Below are positions 1-12,020 of a stretch of DNA of 64,000 nt, in pieces; position 1 is the first letter of the stretch, and every line of letters starts with the position of its first letter. The stretch covers positions 124,001-188,000 of the forward strand of contig JAANDG010000155.1 in NCBI GenBank assembly GCA_036852015.1, in the 5' to 3' direction. The notes beneath the pieces are model-generated. The model saw nothing but the letters and a program-made list of their open reading frames with translations, was not told where the DNA came from and searched no databases. Made by a program: the position numbers and the translations under genes. The stretch comes from Pelodera strongyloides (Eukaryota > Nematoda > Chromadorea > Rhabditida > Rhabditidae).

Positions 1-1098
1 TTGCCGAAATCACAGAAAAACCGTCGTTTGCCCGTCACCAAATGGCCCGTCACCGTTACCGAAAAAACCGTCTGGTGACTGGTGCTTCACCATTTGGTGG
101 CCAGCGGATGACGGTCTTCGATGAAACTTGGTCACGAGTTGGTCACCAAAGGGGCTGGCCCACAAAAAACCTCAAATGGGTTGACCCATTTGTAATGTAT
201 GACTACGGTACCCGATGTAACCCCGTTATTAGTGCTCTTGCTTGCACCTCGGCCTCTCTCTCGGCCCTCCATTTGACCATTCCAGGGCAATGAATTGCTC
301 CTTATTTGAATTACGAACGGCTGGGTCACGACCATTGGGTATCAGTTCCTTTTCAACATATGTAATTAGTTCACTTTGAGAAGTAGGAAAATGATTTTTT
401 TATCTGGGCACATACAACTTTGTCTGCTTTTTTTTTATTCTGAAACTAGTTTACGATTTTAAGATTCATAGTTAGTTGTGAATTCTTGAAAACAGCACAC
501 GGTAAAATTGAAGTGATTATGTCAAAATTATGTCTGTCCCTTGCTGTCCGTCCAATTGGTTGTATGCGCTGAAATAAGTCTGCTCACATTGCAGCCAACA
601 ATGTCATAAAATAAGAAGGCTGCTTGTTGACTGAGAGGAAAACAGTGGTGTTATTTAATAAATTGTATACAAAATTGTACTGTTCTAGTAGAAAGTCATA
701 GAGTGTTCTCGTGAAGAATGTTTCAATGAGGCAACGATGTACAATAGCAAGTCCGAGGATGCGGCCTGCTAGTTCGAATGTAAAAGACGTAAAAAATGCA
801 TCGAAAAATTGCCTAATAAAATGGTTAATGGTACGGTACGAGTGGTATGATAATGTAAAGACTGGCACGGTACGATAACATTGGGTGTAAAGTTGATAGC
901 AAATTACCACTTGATATCGACCAATCGATATCAATCGACCAAGACGGGAATTGGGTTGATTTGCATTGTGTACATGTCGTCCGCCGAGTATTCAAATAAT
1001 CTATAATATGGGTTGAATAGTTTCCTGGATAGGAAAAAAAGAGTTCACGACTGGGGCCGCCATAATAGGCTGAACTTTTTTTACTTTATTACTTTTAG

Positions 1099-1291
1099 TA
1101 TTTGTAAATGTAACGTACGCTGGGACTCACTTTACGGAAGTCATTAAAATAAATTGTTCCGCCGTTCCGCCGTCGAGCGCACTCGAAGCTCATTATGCAA
1201 AAGACCTTGTTTGTGATTATCTTCATTCACAAGATTTTCATCTACGTTTCAGACGTCTCATAAGTATGGAAAGACGAATCAGGCGGCGTAG
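1099..1291 (+). CDS. 3' terminal exons of an unidentified plus-strand gene (partial)
   Basis: Two exons, 1099-1208 and 1253-1291, read in one frame. The first opens after a TTTTAG acceptor, begins FVNVTYAGTHFTEVIK, stays open for 36 codons and ends at a GTTTGT donor. The second follows TTTCAG, encodes TSHKYGKTNQAA and stops with TAG. An AATAAA sits 15 bases after the stop, as expected for a 3' end. The joined phase is consistent. I do not recognise the family; an NVT sequon and a single Cys would fit an extracellular domain, but that is inference. Upstream exons should lie at 1-1050 or left of the window. A piece at about 700-765 encoding CSREECFNEATMYNSK is a candidate, but no good donor follows it. 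Confidence 0.45.
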
Positions 1292-1305
1292 CCGTCTGGT
1301 GTTTC

Positions 1306-1311
1306 AATAAA
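1306..1311 (+). promoter_or_regulatory. AATAAA polyadenylation signal
   Basis: Canonical hexamer 15 bases downstream of the TAG stop at 1289-1291. It supports the reading that 1099-1291 is the end of a gene. Confidence 0.5.
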
Positions 1312-1413
1312 CTTTTAAACGATATTCAGAGCTATCGTAGCTAGTCGGTCGTTGTTGGTAACCTGCCCTGCCAATATGATATGGGTTTTGTGTTGATTAT
1401 TCATGGGTTTAAA

Positions 1414-1856
1414 GGGAGAGGCCCACGAGAAAAGGTGATCCTCAAGTTACTTGCACAGGATGTCCTGAATTTCCGAAATATTACTGTGAAAACCGCATTT
1501 CTTTACGCCTAGAACTCGCAGAGTTATTCCTCGGCAAACTGTTCGGCCAGGTGCCGTAGGCAGAATCAATTTCTGCTATTTTGGGTATTAAAGTAATTGG
1601 AAACGCTTTGTTATAATGGTAGCAAGGTTCTTTATTCGTTTGACAGTTATTATGTTGAGGAAGAATGCTAATGCATGTAAACCGTAAAAACGTATTTTAA
1701 CCTTTCTGACTACGGTACCTGGCCGAACTGTTTGCCGGCAAATAACTCTCTGAGCTGTAGGTGCAAAGAAATGCGGTTTTCACAGTAACATTTCTGAAAT
1801 TCCGGACATTCTGTGCAAGTAACTTGAGGATCACTTTTTTCTCGTGGGCCTCTCCC
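1414..1856. repeat. Foldback element with about 145-bp inverted arms
   Basis: The arm at 1414-1560 (starting GGGAGAGGCCCACGAGAAA) recurs as its reverse complement at 1712-1856, with scattered mismatches and short indels. About 150 bp of unrelated AT-rich sequence lies between them. No ORF in it looks protein-like. A non-autonomous DNA transposon or an inverted duplication would explain it. Confidence 0.75.
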
Positions 1857-2518
1857 TACAGCTTCTCGTGGGGTGTGCAAGCAGGCTGAAAATGTACCGT
1901 ATCTTGGAGCAAGTTTCGCGCATGGCAGAATCACGACAATTTTTGGGATACTTGCAAACCCCATGACGTTTTCTGTCTTTCTCACGGTGTGTGGGTTACG
2001 GTATGGTTTTACGATATGGTTATGTTATGTTTGGATGTATGCTACTGTATGTTGGCTAAGAGCTGCATATTATTTTTTTTCTGTTGCTCTACAGACATAT
2101 CTGCATATATGGTCACTAAGAAATCAACCAGCCAGTGGCCTATTATTTCAGTGGCCTAAATTTTTTCATTCCTTGCTTGCATCGAAGGCGAACATAAAAC
2201 AAGAAATACAACTTGAAATTGTCCTGAAATGGTCAGCGACCGGTCACCAATTGGTTTTTTCGTTGGCCTGGGAAAATATTCCGTCTTCCTGTGTAAGTGC
2301 TTGCAGTAATTCAAGGTTCGCCGTTCAACTTTGAAATAAAAACACGACAAAGCATTTCAAAACTCGGTTCTTTTATACGAATTCAACGGTGGAAATTCGA
2401 TAATTCGTTGAAAACAAACTGAACTGAACGCACAAAAAAAACTTGAAATAAAACTGAAGTAAAATTCTGAGATTTTTAAAACAATAAAATTCAAGAAACA
2501 AGAATTTCCATTAAACGA

Positions 2519-2941
2519 ACGCAGTCACGATAAATTCGTCATTTTACTTCGAACGTAATTGAATATAGGAAAGATTTGAGAAAAATTACTCTACCAAAGC
2601 CAATTTCTTTTAAATCTCACCCAGGGAGTGAACTACTAGAGAAGCGGAGTTACTAGTCTACCGTAGGATTGTGTGACGTATCGGGATCCCTGCATACGCA
2701 TGTATATGTATTATATGCAAAAATGTTATACGTAGATATTTTCAGAAATATTTACATACACTTGACTGGGAACTTGTTGTCCCATACGTTTCGTAATCCC
2801 GCGGTAGTCTTGTAATTCAGCTTGTCTAGTAGTTCACTTCCTGGGTAGATTTCAAATAATTTGGTTTTGGTGTAGTATTTTTCTCAATTCTTTCATATAT
2901 TCAATTATACATAAAATGACGAATTTGAAGTGACTGCGTCC
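2519..2941. repeat. Foldback element with about 165-bp inverted arms
   Basis: The arm around 2519-2695 (CGCAGTCAC...AAATTCGTCATTTTA...GTGAACTACTAGA) is repeated inverted at about 2780-2941. Mismatches are common, so the copy is older than the hairpin at 61763-62066. The central spacer is about 85 bp. No coding potential seen. Confidence 0.7.
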
Positions 2942-3268
2942 CTTTAATAATTTATGCTACGGTAATCAATAAAGATCAGAATGTATTATTGATTTTGAAC
3001 CATCTCCGTTTACTTCACAAACGTATAAATCACAAATTTATAAACGTAGCGCAAAGAAAACAAGGTTTAAACACGAAGTATACTACCTCCCCGTATAGTC
3101 TATAGACTCATCATAATACTACTTGCTAAAGTTGCACAACGGGTCATATACACTAACACAACCAATTGATATTTTTGTTTATTTCTGAGCAAACGTAAGC
3201 AATTACTGATGTAGCGATCAAGAAAATACATGTACATTAGATTAGGGTTCTGATGTTGAATAAAAGAT

Positions 3269-6007
3269 TTAAAGCGAGAAGAGGGTCCGGGCGTTTCGAG
3301 AAGTCACATCGATTACTTCTTCCACGCTAATTTGTTTCACCTAAATGGCAAAAACTACACATCTACTTTCATAATTCAATAATTTTCGGAGTTCCCTTTG
3401 TCTACAAATATGAATGCCTAGCAGAAAACTTCCCCGGCACAAAATTCAAGCGGCGAGAGCTTGGCTCAAGACTGGATTGATAACAGGGTGCGCGGCGAGA
3501 ATTAGAATATTAGAACGGAGAGATTATTAGAAAGCATGTACTCGATGTATTTCAAAAACCGGCCGGTACTTCGCTCTAACATACCTTTGCAATAAGTTGA
3601 ACACTGTGTACGATATTGGCTGGTTCATTTCTCTCTCCCTTCACATGTCCGAGAACAGGGGAGTCAGTCTCGAGTAGGAGCTGCTCGAGGGGCACATTCT
3701 CTACCAGGGGCACACTCTGAAGAACAATTGGCATAATTACAATTAGCATAATTAAGATAAACATATCTATCACTTGAGCTAAAGTACCTAACGCATAACC
3801 TACTACACTACTATCTAACGCATTGCAAAAAAGTATAATATAAACTTAGCGAAATACCGGGTCGTGGACAGTTGAATTCTTACCTATTTAAACTTTCCTC
3901 GAATTTAGCTCGATTTTTCATTCTAATTTATGTTCACTTGCATAAGCTACATAAGAATAATGGTGTACTCGAGCGTTTCAAAAACCGGCTGGTATTTCGC
4001 TTTAAACAAACATATTAATCCTAACCGATGGGTGACCCTCGACGGAGAATGACGGAGGAATACTGAAGAAATAACCATGGTCAACGGCTCGCTTCACATC
4101 AACAAGGGGGCCTAAAGAAAGGGAGCTGCATCTTATATCACAGTTTCATACTGTGGTGAAATTAACTTGTAGTAATTTTTGGCTCATTCGTATATTTGAC
4201 AAAAATGAATCGATTGACAAACAACCCGAATAATTATCACTTATCAATAATCGCTAATCAATTCACCTCCAAAAGCATGAAGGGACACCTTCTCCGCTCC
4301 ACAATCAAGCAATAGATCTACTGTATCAGCCCACGCAGATCGGGAGTGAACGTTTCTAGAAAAGACAAAGACAAATAATAAAAAAAAGACGAATAATTCA
4401 ACAAGCTATCCACCTAACAGGATATAATGAAATGTATGCCTACTAAGCGAGGACAGTGTTGGTTGAGAATAGGCTGCATGCGATTGCATAAGACCAACTC
4501 AAAAAACATGAGCACCCTAAATCCCTACGGCACCAGACAGACACCGCCATGGACGCTCCGCGGAATCGAACTTCTGTCTTTCGCGTGAGTGGCAGACGTG
4601 CTACCCACTAGGCCACAAACCCACTCCTACCTACAGTGCCTACAGTGTACAGTGATAACCTACAGTGCCAAGTCATATTTCTTCGCCAGTTCCACCTCCC
4701 TCTTCAGTACATTTCTCATCGTTTGCATATTCTCTTCGGTTAAATGGTATCGATCTGTGGTGTAGTCCAGTCCGACCTGCAAAGATCATGTTGACGTTTT
4801 TTTAATTATGTTTACCTCGAAAAAAGGCAATGTCCGCGCAACCACATACGGCGCGCTTTTTGAAGGGTCGTATGCATGAACACTGGGAGCATGCTCCCCT
4901 CCCAGTGGAAGCTGAGAAAACGAGAGGGATCATGCGAAACTGCGACACACAGAGACAAATTCTCCCATACGGGAACGCTCCCACCGTTCTTGCATACGGT
5001 CACTGGTGCGCTAACTGAAGTTTTAATCCTTCGCACACTTTTGGCGCACAGCCCGGCATCCTACAGGTGGTGCGCCCGTATGCATACGGTCACTGGTGCA
5101 ATAACTGAAATTTTATACTTCCGCGCAACTTTGGCGCACAGCCCGCACATCCTAGAGAGAGTGTGCCGGTTTGCACGAGGTGGACAACCCTACACCAAAG
5201 ACGAATAACTAACCTCTCCAATGCACTTGACCACATCTTTATATTTCTCCAGATATTCTTCTAAGGCACTCAATTCCTCCCAGTTTACTCCCTTGTTATT
5301 CTTCTGAAAGATATTTCTGCTACATAAAATATAGACAAAAAATTGTTGAATTTTATTGTGCGGGAAAGGAAGGAATGCAGGAGCGTTAATGCGAAAAAAC
5401 GTCTCGGGGAAGTTCCCCCCGAGACCTTCCCTACAAAATACCGTAGGCGCACACACTTTTACGTAATTTTTCGACTTTACCCCAAATACAGTAGAATACC
5501 CACTCTAATTGGATGAAGTCCGAGTGCAGGTACAATAAAATCCGGATATTTGTTGTGCAATTCCATCACCGCATCAAATTGGCTCGGAAATTCAGGAACC
5601 GTGATCACTTGTACAACTCCAGCCTATTATAGAAAAAAATGTAAACAATACGAGGGACTTTAAAACAGTCATGAAACAGGTTTCACACAATTTTAATGTG
5701 GCCGAAAAAATAGGATTTTTTGGATTACCGTAGTCTAGGTATAGATGCTGCTGCTGCCGGTCGCTCATTCACATTTGGCGGTAACGTGTGGAAATACCGT
5801 ACCCTTAAAGTGATACTGACACCATCTACTACTGACACCGATATACTGACCGTCAGTGACTGTATTGCTTTAGGCTGTACCCGACATCATACTTTTTAAT
5901 CTAAGGATCTATTCACTTTAAACACTAACCTTTTTAGCTCTTCCGATAACTTCATCTATATCTTTTTTGAATTTATTGTCCACTAGATGAGCATGACAGT
6001 CAATCAT
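3269..6007 (-). CDS. TATDN3: TatD-family metal-dependent hydrolase, TATDN3-like
   Basis: Eight exons: 5930-6007, 5504-5623, 5214-5303, 4664-4776, 4267-4355, 4026-4111, 3585-3716, 3269-3340. Together they are 780 nt, 259 codons plus TAA, and the phase matches at every join; human TATDN3 is of similar length. The protein starts MIDCHAHLVDNKF, giving the HxH metal site of the amidohydrolase TIM barrel. It continues with ALGLHPIR, IGEVGLDYTTDR (metal Glu), NVHSRSAWADT (metal His), SLHAFGG (metal His), GYFFSIPPS and LLLETDSPVLG (metal Asp), and ends VEEVIDVTSRNARTLFSL. The family holds exo- and endodeoxyribonucleases; nuclease activity here is inferred from the family. The first ATG is used because it directly precedes the HAH motif. 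Introns carry a SINE and a TTAA inverted-repeat element. Confidence 0.93.
3846..4005. mobile_element. TTAA-type inverted-repeat element, copy 1
   Basis: It starts TTAGCGAAATACCGG and ends CCGGCTGGTATTTCGCTTTAA. The inner part of the left inverted repeat is deleted. It lies in the TATDN3 intron between 3716 and 4026. A separate right-end fragment is at 3545-3580, immediately beyond a 5' splice site. Confidence 0.75.
4440..4625 (-). mobile_element. tRNA-derived SINE or tRNA pseudogene
   Basis: Read on the minus strand, the head contains TGGCCTAGTGG (4605-4615), a good A box, and AGTTCGATTCC (4562-4572), a good B box, at tRNA-like spacing. The stem flanking the T loop does not pair and no proper acceptor stem forms, so a functional tRNA is unlikely. 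Non-tRNA sequence continues beyond the B box, as in SINEs. It lies inside a TATDN3 intron. A second copy would prove a SINE; I see none in this window. Confidence 0.5.
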
Positions 6008-6167
6008 AATTATTATATCTATAAAGGATAAAAAGTAATCATAAGTGCGTCTATAACACTGACAAAAATTGGCGCCGCGTAAAAACGGCGTGCAAGATAT
6101 ATTTGGCTACGTGGTGGCGAGCAAAGCATACGCTGAATAGACTTCGCGAGCAAATTTGCCTAGGATC

Positions 6168-6340
6168 TTAAAGCGAAATTCCGGCCGGTTTTTGAAACGC
6201 ATTGCGTACACCTGCTTTCTCATGCAGCTTGTGCAAATGAGTTAAAATTAGAATAAAAACTAGACCCCAATTAGACCCCACTTCGCATAAATGCATAGGA
6301 ATGCAAGTGCTTGAGATGCGTTTCAAAAACCGGCCGGTAA
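6168..6340. mobile_element. TTAA-type inverted-repeat element, copy 2
   Basis: TTAAAGCGAAATTCCGGCCGG opens the element. The inverted end CGTTTCAAAAACCGGCCGGT closes it, but the last bases (ATTTCGCTTTAA) are missing. It lies between TATDN3 and TRAIP. Confidence 0.8.
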
Positions 6341-7049
6341 CACGAGATGTTTCACGTAATGATTAACTTCAAGTAACTAATGGACACATCGCTGCTTCCT
6401 CAGTTGAAGACAAAAAAAACTTTACCTACAACTTTCCTTTACGCTACGATACATTTAGTGAGATAATATAGCATCTTCATAAAAGATTACTGTATCTTAC
6501 AACTAATTGTAAGAAAAAGCAAACCCAAGCAAAGTAGTCACATTTATTGCATTTTACATGAAAAAAAGAGAATCATACCAACAAGTGAGATCAATAAAAC
6601 GGTAAGTGACAAAAAGGCAGAAAGTGGTAACAAATTGAGCAAATCAAATCACAGAGAGCTTTACAAATGAACAGCTATAAAAACTAAACAAATGTGCAAA
6701 CCGTTAACCCTAAAATCTCAATTACGGTGTTTTCAATTTACAGAACGTTCATTCCCTTTGAATTTTAGCCAAGAAAGATTGCGTTAATTATGAGACCACG
6801 GAACAATGAGGACCTTCAACTTTCCTAAACATCTACCCAAGCAACGTAAAAATTGGCGTAATCGCCGGGCAAAAAAAGGTGCGCCGCTGCAATACAGAGA
6901 AAAAATATGTACCATGTGGCGCACTTCTGGCGTGCTTGTGGCGCACCCCGCTGAGATTCCCTCCCTCCAAAAGGTGCGCCACAGGTGCGCCAACTTCAAT
7001 TAACTAACAATACATATGTGTCAAAGCAAAAGAACAATGAAAGTAATAT

Positions 7050-10000
7050 TTAGTCAGAATCCAGAAGAATGCAATCATCCACATCATTCTCCTCTTCGCG
7101 ATGATTCCTGGGGAAGAATGTCGAAAGGCGGGCAGTCTAGAATATATCGGAATATCATGCCAATTAACAGAGGTAATTACAGCACGCTTCCCAGAAGTTT
7201 TTTTACAAAGCACTTATAGGTACAATCACAATTTATAATATGAAAATTGAGCATGCATAAAACACATGCCAATGTTGCTATCTGGCTTAGAATGGTGAAG
7301 CATCCGCTTATAAACAATTGTTACCGTCTCTCTCTCTCTCTATCTCTCGCTCTCTCTCTAAAACATAATAACCCACCTTTGGCGGATTGGCTTTCTCAGT
7401 AGGTTGTGTAGCAGCAGTCCTCTTTACTGCCACATTTTTCACAACTCTTTGCATGGCCACTCCCTTCACAGGACGGGGTGCGAGCACAGGCGAATCTACA
7501 AAGAAAATAAGAAATACGGATCTATAAAGAAGGTGCTACTTTTGAATCAAGATAGCAGAACATCCCTGGTTCAAGGATGCTAATGGCAACAATTACAGTA
7601 ACAACAATTAAGCTTCTTGATTGCAGGAAAACTACCGACCGCCCTACGCATTCGAGCTCGTAATATCTGCGCTACCAAACCCTGGCATGAACCTTTGGAA
7701 ATCCTTGTCAACCCCGAAGTAATCAATCGATTCAGTGAAAAATTTTAGGGCAACCTATTACAGAACATATTTTTCGTACAATTTTAGCATAAAGAGATCC
7801 ATACCATTTTTCTTCTGACCTGCCGCACGCAAGCTCAGAACTGCAGCGTTTCGTAGCGCGAAACTCGGTTTCGTGACTGTAGGAACCTTCTGCGTTGGGA
7901 ACAAATCGCCCAGTGAGTCGTCACTAAATGATAACTGATAACTCAATTTTACGCGTTTATGATACTCATTCTTTAAACAATAAAAGCATAAAATAAACAC
8001 GTTTGCATGTTAGCTGTCTAAAAGTCCAATTTACAAACTTTCTTAGGGATTGTAGGACATCTTCCTTAGGACATTCGATGGGTCTTCGATTAACTAAGCG
8101 TGGACATAAAATGTAATTTCTGATTCTCACCATGTATCGTCCAACGATGGGAATGATATAGCAGGTTTGGGAAGCGACAAATTAGATGCGGCAGAAGTGT
8201 TGTCGGAAGAGGTCGAAGGTTTATCCACATCTTGTTCACCCAGCCACCTGACACAACTTTCTAATCTGACACAACTTTCTAATCTGACACAACTTTCTAG
8301 TCTGACACAACTTTCTAATCTGACACAACTTCTAATCTGACACAACTTTCCGAACTTTCACAATGACCCTGCATAGCATTCCAACACAACTAATACATAG
8401 AAACTCGAAGATAAAGGACCTCAGCTACCACTGTATGATCAAGGGATTCACCAAAATCATCTAATGATCTACCTTCTCTCCTCGGCGGTCCACGTCGCCT
8501 TTGTACTAGGTTCCAAGACAGTAGATCGCGCAGACGGCGTGATCTGAGAGAGCACTTATGAGACGTACCAAAAAGTTTTACAATGTTTAGCTATGACACA
8601 TTCGCACGAATTTCATTATTATTTTGTTACACTCTCACTCTCTCTCTAGCTGCCTGACGTTTTCTACTAGTGAGAAGAATAACTCAAATCAGTACCAGCT
8701 ATCTCTCTCACCTAAGTTCACAGTTATAAAACCTACCCCAAAAAGAGTGTCATTGAGTGTAGCAGCGGTAGGAGAAGTAACTTCACCATTTAGTGGCGCC
8801 CTGTAAACAGCGTGGTAAAGTGTGCAGATATATCGTTCTCTTCAAACTTCGTGACGTATAATACCTAACTGGCAGAACTCTAACTTGTCATAATGGCCTG
8901 AAACGCGCTTTTTCATTGTTTCGATAATTATTTATCTCTTCAAACGTACGACAAATAGTACACGACCGATGTGCTATGAAAAAATGTTAGCCGGATCTCC
9001 ATATTACAGACACGTCCGATAACTAAAATTTTCATTATGCAGATACTTCTGGACACGTTTAACCAACTTTTCATCCATCTTAGAAGCGTCCTTCGGTGTT
9101 GCTGGATTCAGTCTCTGCTCCTTAAGCGCCGCTATCATTTTCTTCATTTTGTTGCTGTCTGCGCACAATTTTCTCTTATCCTGTTCAACGGTCTTATACC
9201 TAAATATAAAACTACTAACAAGAAGTCTAATCAACATTTTCCTGTCTTTCAATCTTAGAGGTCAGTCGACGCAAATTGAATGACGAATAAAAATGATCTC
9301 TGACTTTTTCGTAAGATCCGCCAGATCCGTTAGAGCTTTCTTCTCTCTTCTTCGTGATTCGTCAAGTTGCCTAAAACGGGTGCTAGCCGTAGTAAAATAA
9401 ATAAAACTATAACGGTATTAGTATCGATAGAACGGTAATATCTCTAAAGCAACCCCGGCAAGAGCCACAGAATAGAACCACATGCGAAAAGTACGGTAAA
9501 TTTAGAAGCACTGCAAGCATTCTCCGTGCAAAAAATATCTATATTGTCTTCGAAGAAACTAACACCCTCCTTAAATCATTCCTATAAATAACGAATATGT
9601 ACTCACTTCTTCAACAAATCCAGAAATTTTCCTATATCCGGATGCCCTTGAGAATTGATGTACTTATCGATCTCCTCTTCATAATTCTTCCCCGTTGATA
9701 CAGCAGTAAAGCTGAAAATTATAGTCACTTGCTTTAGAACTTCATAGCAATTAACAGTTCCCACTCTCAGTATAGAACATTAGGTGTTCTACGTAGTCTG
9801 AACCAAAGTCCAGTCTAAGTTTTCCATTAACACACTTAGGGCGCGTTTAAGATGGCCGAAAGAAAGAAAAAAATAGGTTTTCGGCCGTTCAGGTTGGGCG
9901 AAAAGAAAACTTTTGAAAGACAATGCAAAAACAAGAGACGCAGACAAAACCCGAAAAAAATTACTGTATTTTTTCATTTTCCCTTAGTATTAAAAATTTT

Positions 10001-11492
10001 CTTTTCGGCCAACCTGAACGGCCGAAAACGCATTTTTTTCTTTCTTTCGGCCATCTTAAACGCGCCCTGATATTTCTTCTGGTCCATAAGGCTTCTGAAT
10101 TCTGTCCGCCTCTTTAAAGATCGATAGTAAAAAGACACTCACAATGCGGCGGCACGAAGTCGGTCTTCATACTTCCTAATGGTCTCCTTGTATTCCTTCT
10201 CCTCAGCCACCACCAACTCAAAGTGTCTGATGCGGGCCTCTAATTGGGGCACCTTAGCTTGATATCGCTTCTTCTCTTTAACCAACTGGAAAACACATCA
10301 ATCAAAGCATTCCTGGTACATATAGGGTGGGAACCTGGGAACCATCCGGTATGCAAAAGGAAGAATTCCACGAAGCTTTTTTTGTGGACTACTAAGATCG
10401 GAGAGCATGACTTTCGTAGTAGCATAAGAGAATTCAGAATAGCAGCTGCTCCTATATCCTACCTGCGCTTTTGTAACTTCTCGTGTCTTCACTTCATGTG
10501 CTAATTTGGTCTTCAACTCTCCCGTCTCCTCCTCTGCTTTTCTTAGTGAAATAGAAAGAGCCTCTACCTGTGAATAAACATAATTGATTTCCGAAGACAT
10601 ACAGTGCGACCATCGTATGTTGAGGAGCATTCATTGTCGTAGGGCCAGATCGCACAAGCTTCAAATCAAGACTCTAGCTTGCAATGCAGACCTGCAGATA
10701 TCGAGCAATTTGCTGTTTATTTGTGCCAGAGCTGATCCTTCAGTAATGAGTCATTTCATTTCATAGGACGCTACTCTGTTGAGGCCGTCTACAGTCTACG
10801 GTATATATATACAATATACAAGCACTGATCACTGATTGAATCACATCTGGATAACGAAGCAACACAATTAAAGATGTAAGGATACACACCTTCACGTTGA
10901 GTTGTTCTGTGTCTTGTGGCAATTCCTCTAGCTGTGAATCATCACCGCCAATGTCGAAGAACAATTGTTTGATAATATTCCGTTCAGAGCAACGAGTCCT
11001 ACAGTTTGGGCAGTTCTTTCCAGTCTGAATCCAGTCAATACAGTACACCCTAGTCCTATACAAATGGGTTTATTGGTGTACGTACAATCAATGCAAAGAA
11101 AGAACGTAGTCTCGTTAATCGACGAAGCCTTTTGTTGAACTCATCGCCTAATGAAGCTTATATAGATTCACTGCCTCTATCCGCAACTCTACGGACTCTA
11201 TACCTATACGAATCGTAGAACTTATAAATAACTGCAACGAATGGTCGCTACACTTCTAGTTATGAAAAACCCAAAGCGGTGAATACATTCTCTGGGAGTT
11301 CAGCTACAGGCCCACACCCCTTTCTTCGTTACAACAACGCTGAGCCTGACTCGCTACCGTAACCCATAAAATTACCTTGAGCCATTGAAGGACGCACACA
11401 TTGTGAAATGTGTGACCGCATGGAAGTGCAGATATATCGTTCGACAGAAACTGACACATACAGATATTGCATCGTCCTTGAATTGGGGCCAT
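7050..11492 (-). CDS. TRAIP: TRAIP-like RING-type E3 ubiquitin ligase
   Basis: Core exons: 11376-11492, 10890-11024, 10463-10567, 10143-10285, 9607-9711, 9305-9370, 9008-9199, 8131-8247, 7805-7923, 7377-7495, 7050-7136 (434 codons, phases consistent). The RING finger spans the first two exons: CNIC, CGHTFHNVC, CPNC. IIKQLFFDIG follows, as in TRAIP. Exons 3-7 are heptad-like coiled coil (VEALSISLRKAEEET, KEKKRYQAK, KQLDESRRREKK). The last exon contains ARLSTFF, close to a PCNA-interacting box but lacking the usual leading Gln, then an acidic end DDCILLDSD. TRAIP acts at stalled replication forks and inter-strand crosslinks; that role is inferred from homology. Two extra exons (8737-8800, 8473-8505) with an extended 8131-8336 exon also keep phase (496 codons), so the middle may be alternatively spliced. 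Confidence 0.85.
7327..7361. repeat. (CT)n microsatellite
   Basis: Interrupted TC/CT dinucleotide run in a TRAIP intron. It sits about 15 bp downstream, in transcript order, of the donor of exon 7377-7495. Confidence 0.85.
8250..8350. repeat. 18-bp tandem repeat, 5-6 units
   Basis: Unit CTGACACAACTTTCTAAT on the plus strand, with one 17-bp unit at about 8320-8336. On the gene strand each unit contains TTGTGTCAG, which resembles a 3' splice site. Each full unit would encode the six residues SCVRLE. The array abuts TRAIP exon 8131-8247. Confidence 0.9.
9838..10070. mobile_element. Hairpin inverted-repeat element in a TRAIP intron
   Basis: Arms 9838-9911 and 9998-10070 are nearly perfect inverted copies: GGGCGCGTTTAAGATGGCCG against CGGCCATCTTAAACGCGCCC at the tips, and GGTTTTCGGCCGTTCAGGTT inside. 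The middle is T/A-rich. It looks like a MITE of a family distinct from the TTAA elements. It lies between TRAIP exons 9607-9711 and 10143-10285. Confidence 0.8.
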
Positions 11493-12020
11493 CCCACATC
11501 TCACTACATTCAGAAGTGAGGCCAAAGGAATGAATGGTAAAGACCCTCCGACTAAAAATTCTTTCCATAATTTCCAAATCAGAGAGTATAAAACTTTTTG
11601 CGCAACCAAGCGTAGGCAGCTGCATACATTAACTTTCTCATTATCGTACACCCACAGGTAGGATCAAAACCAATGATGAATTAAGCCTTTAAACAAGTAC
11701 ACAGGTTCAGAATAATATTTACTATCACAAAATTTGTTGGCTCCACAGAAGAGTACATAGCAGAGATAAACTCCCAAACAAAACGCGGAACATTGTCCAA
11801 AGAGTCCAAAGGAAAAGCTGCAAATCGTAATATCACATATAAATAACACAGGATCCAAACCTAATAAACAACCTAATGCATATACAATAACATGCTCAAA
11901 TACAGGTATCACAGGGTGACCTAAGAAACTAAGCATCGAAAATTGCAAAACTCAGTATTACAATAAGTTATCTACCATTAGTACAGCTTGTTCAGTTCAT
12001 ACTACCAAAAGGCAACTAAA

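Noticed and set aside
4562..4625. Functional tRNA gene on the minus strand
   Set aside because: The A and B boxes are good but the T stem and acceptor stem do not pair, so I call it SINE-like or a pseudogene.
8624..8806. Plus-strand 60-codon ORF ending SVAAVGEVTSPFSGAL
   Set aside because: It is the antisense reading of the possible TRAIP exon 8737-8800, which joins in phase on the minus strand.
11664..11948. 94-codon hydrophobic minus-strand ORF between TRAIP and the channel gene
   Set aside because: Low-complexity Leu/Phe/Cys-rich reading of AT-rich spacer DNA, with no splice partner and no family resemblance.
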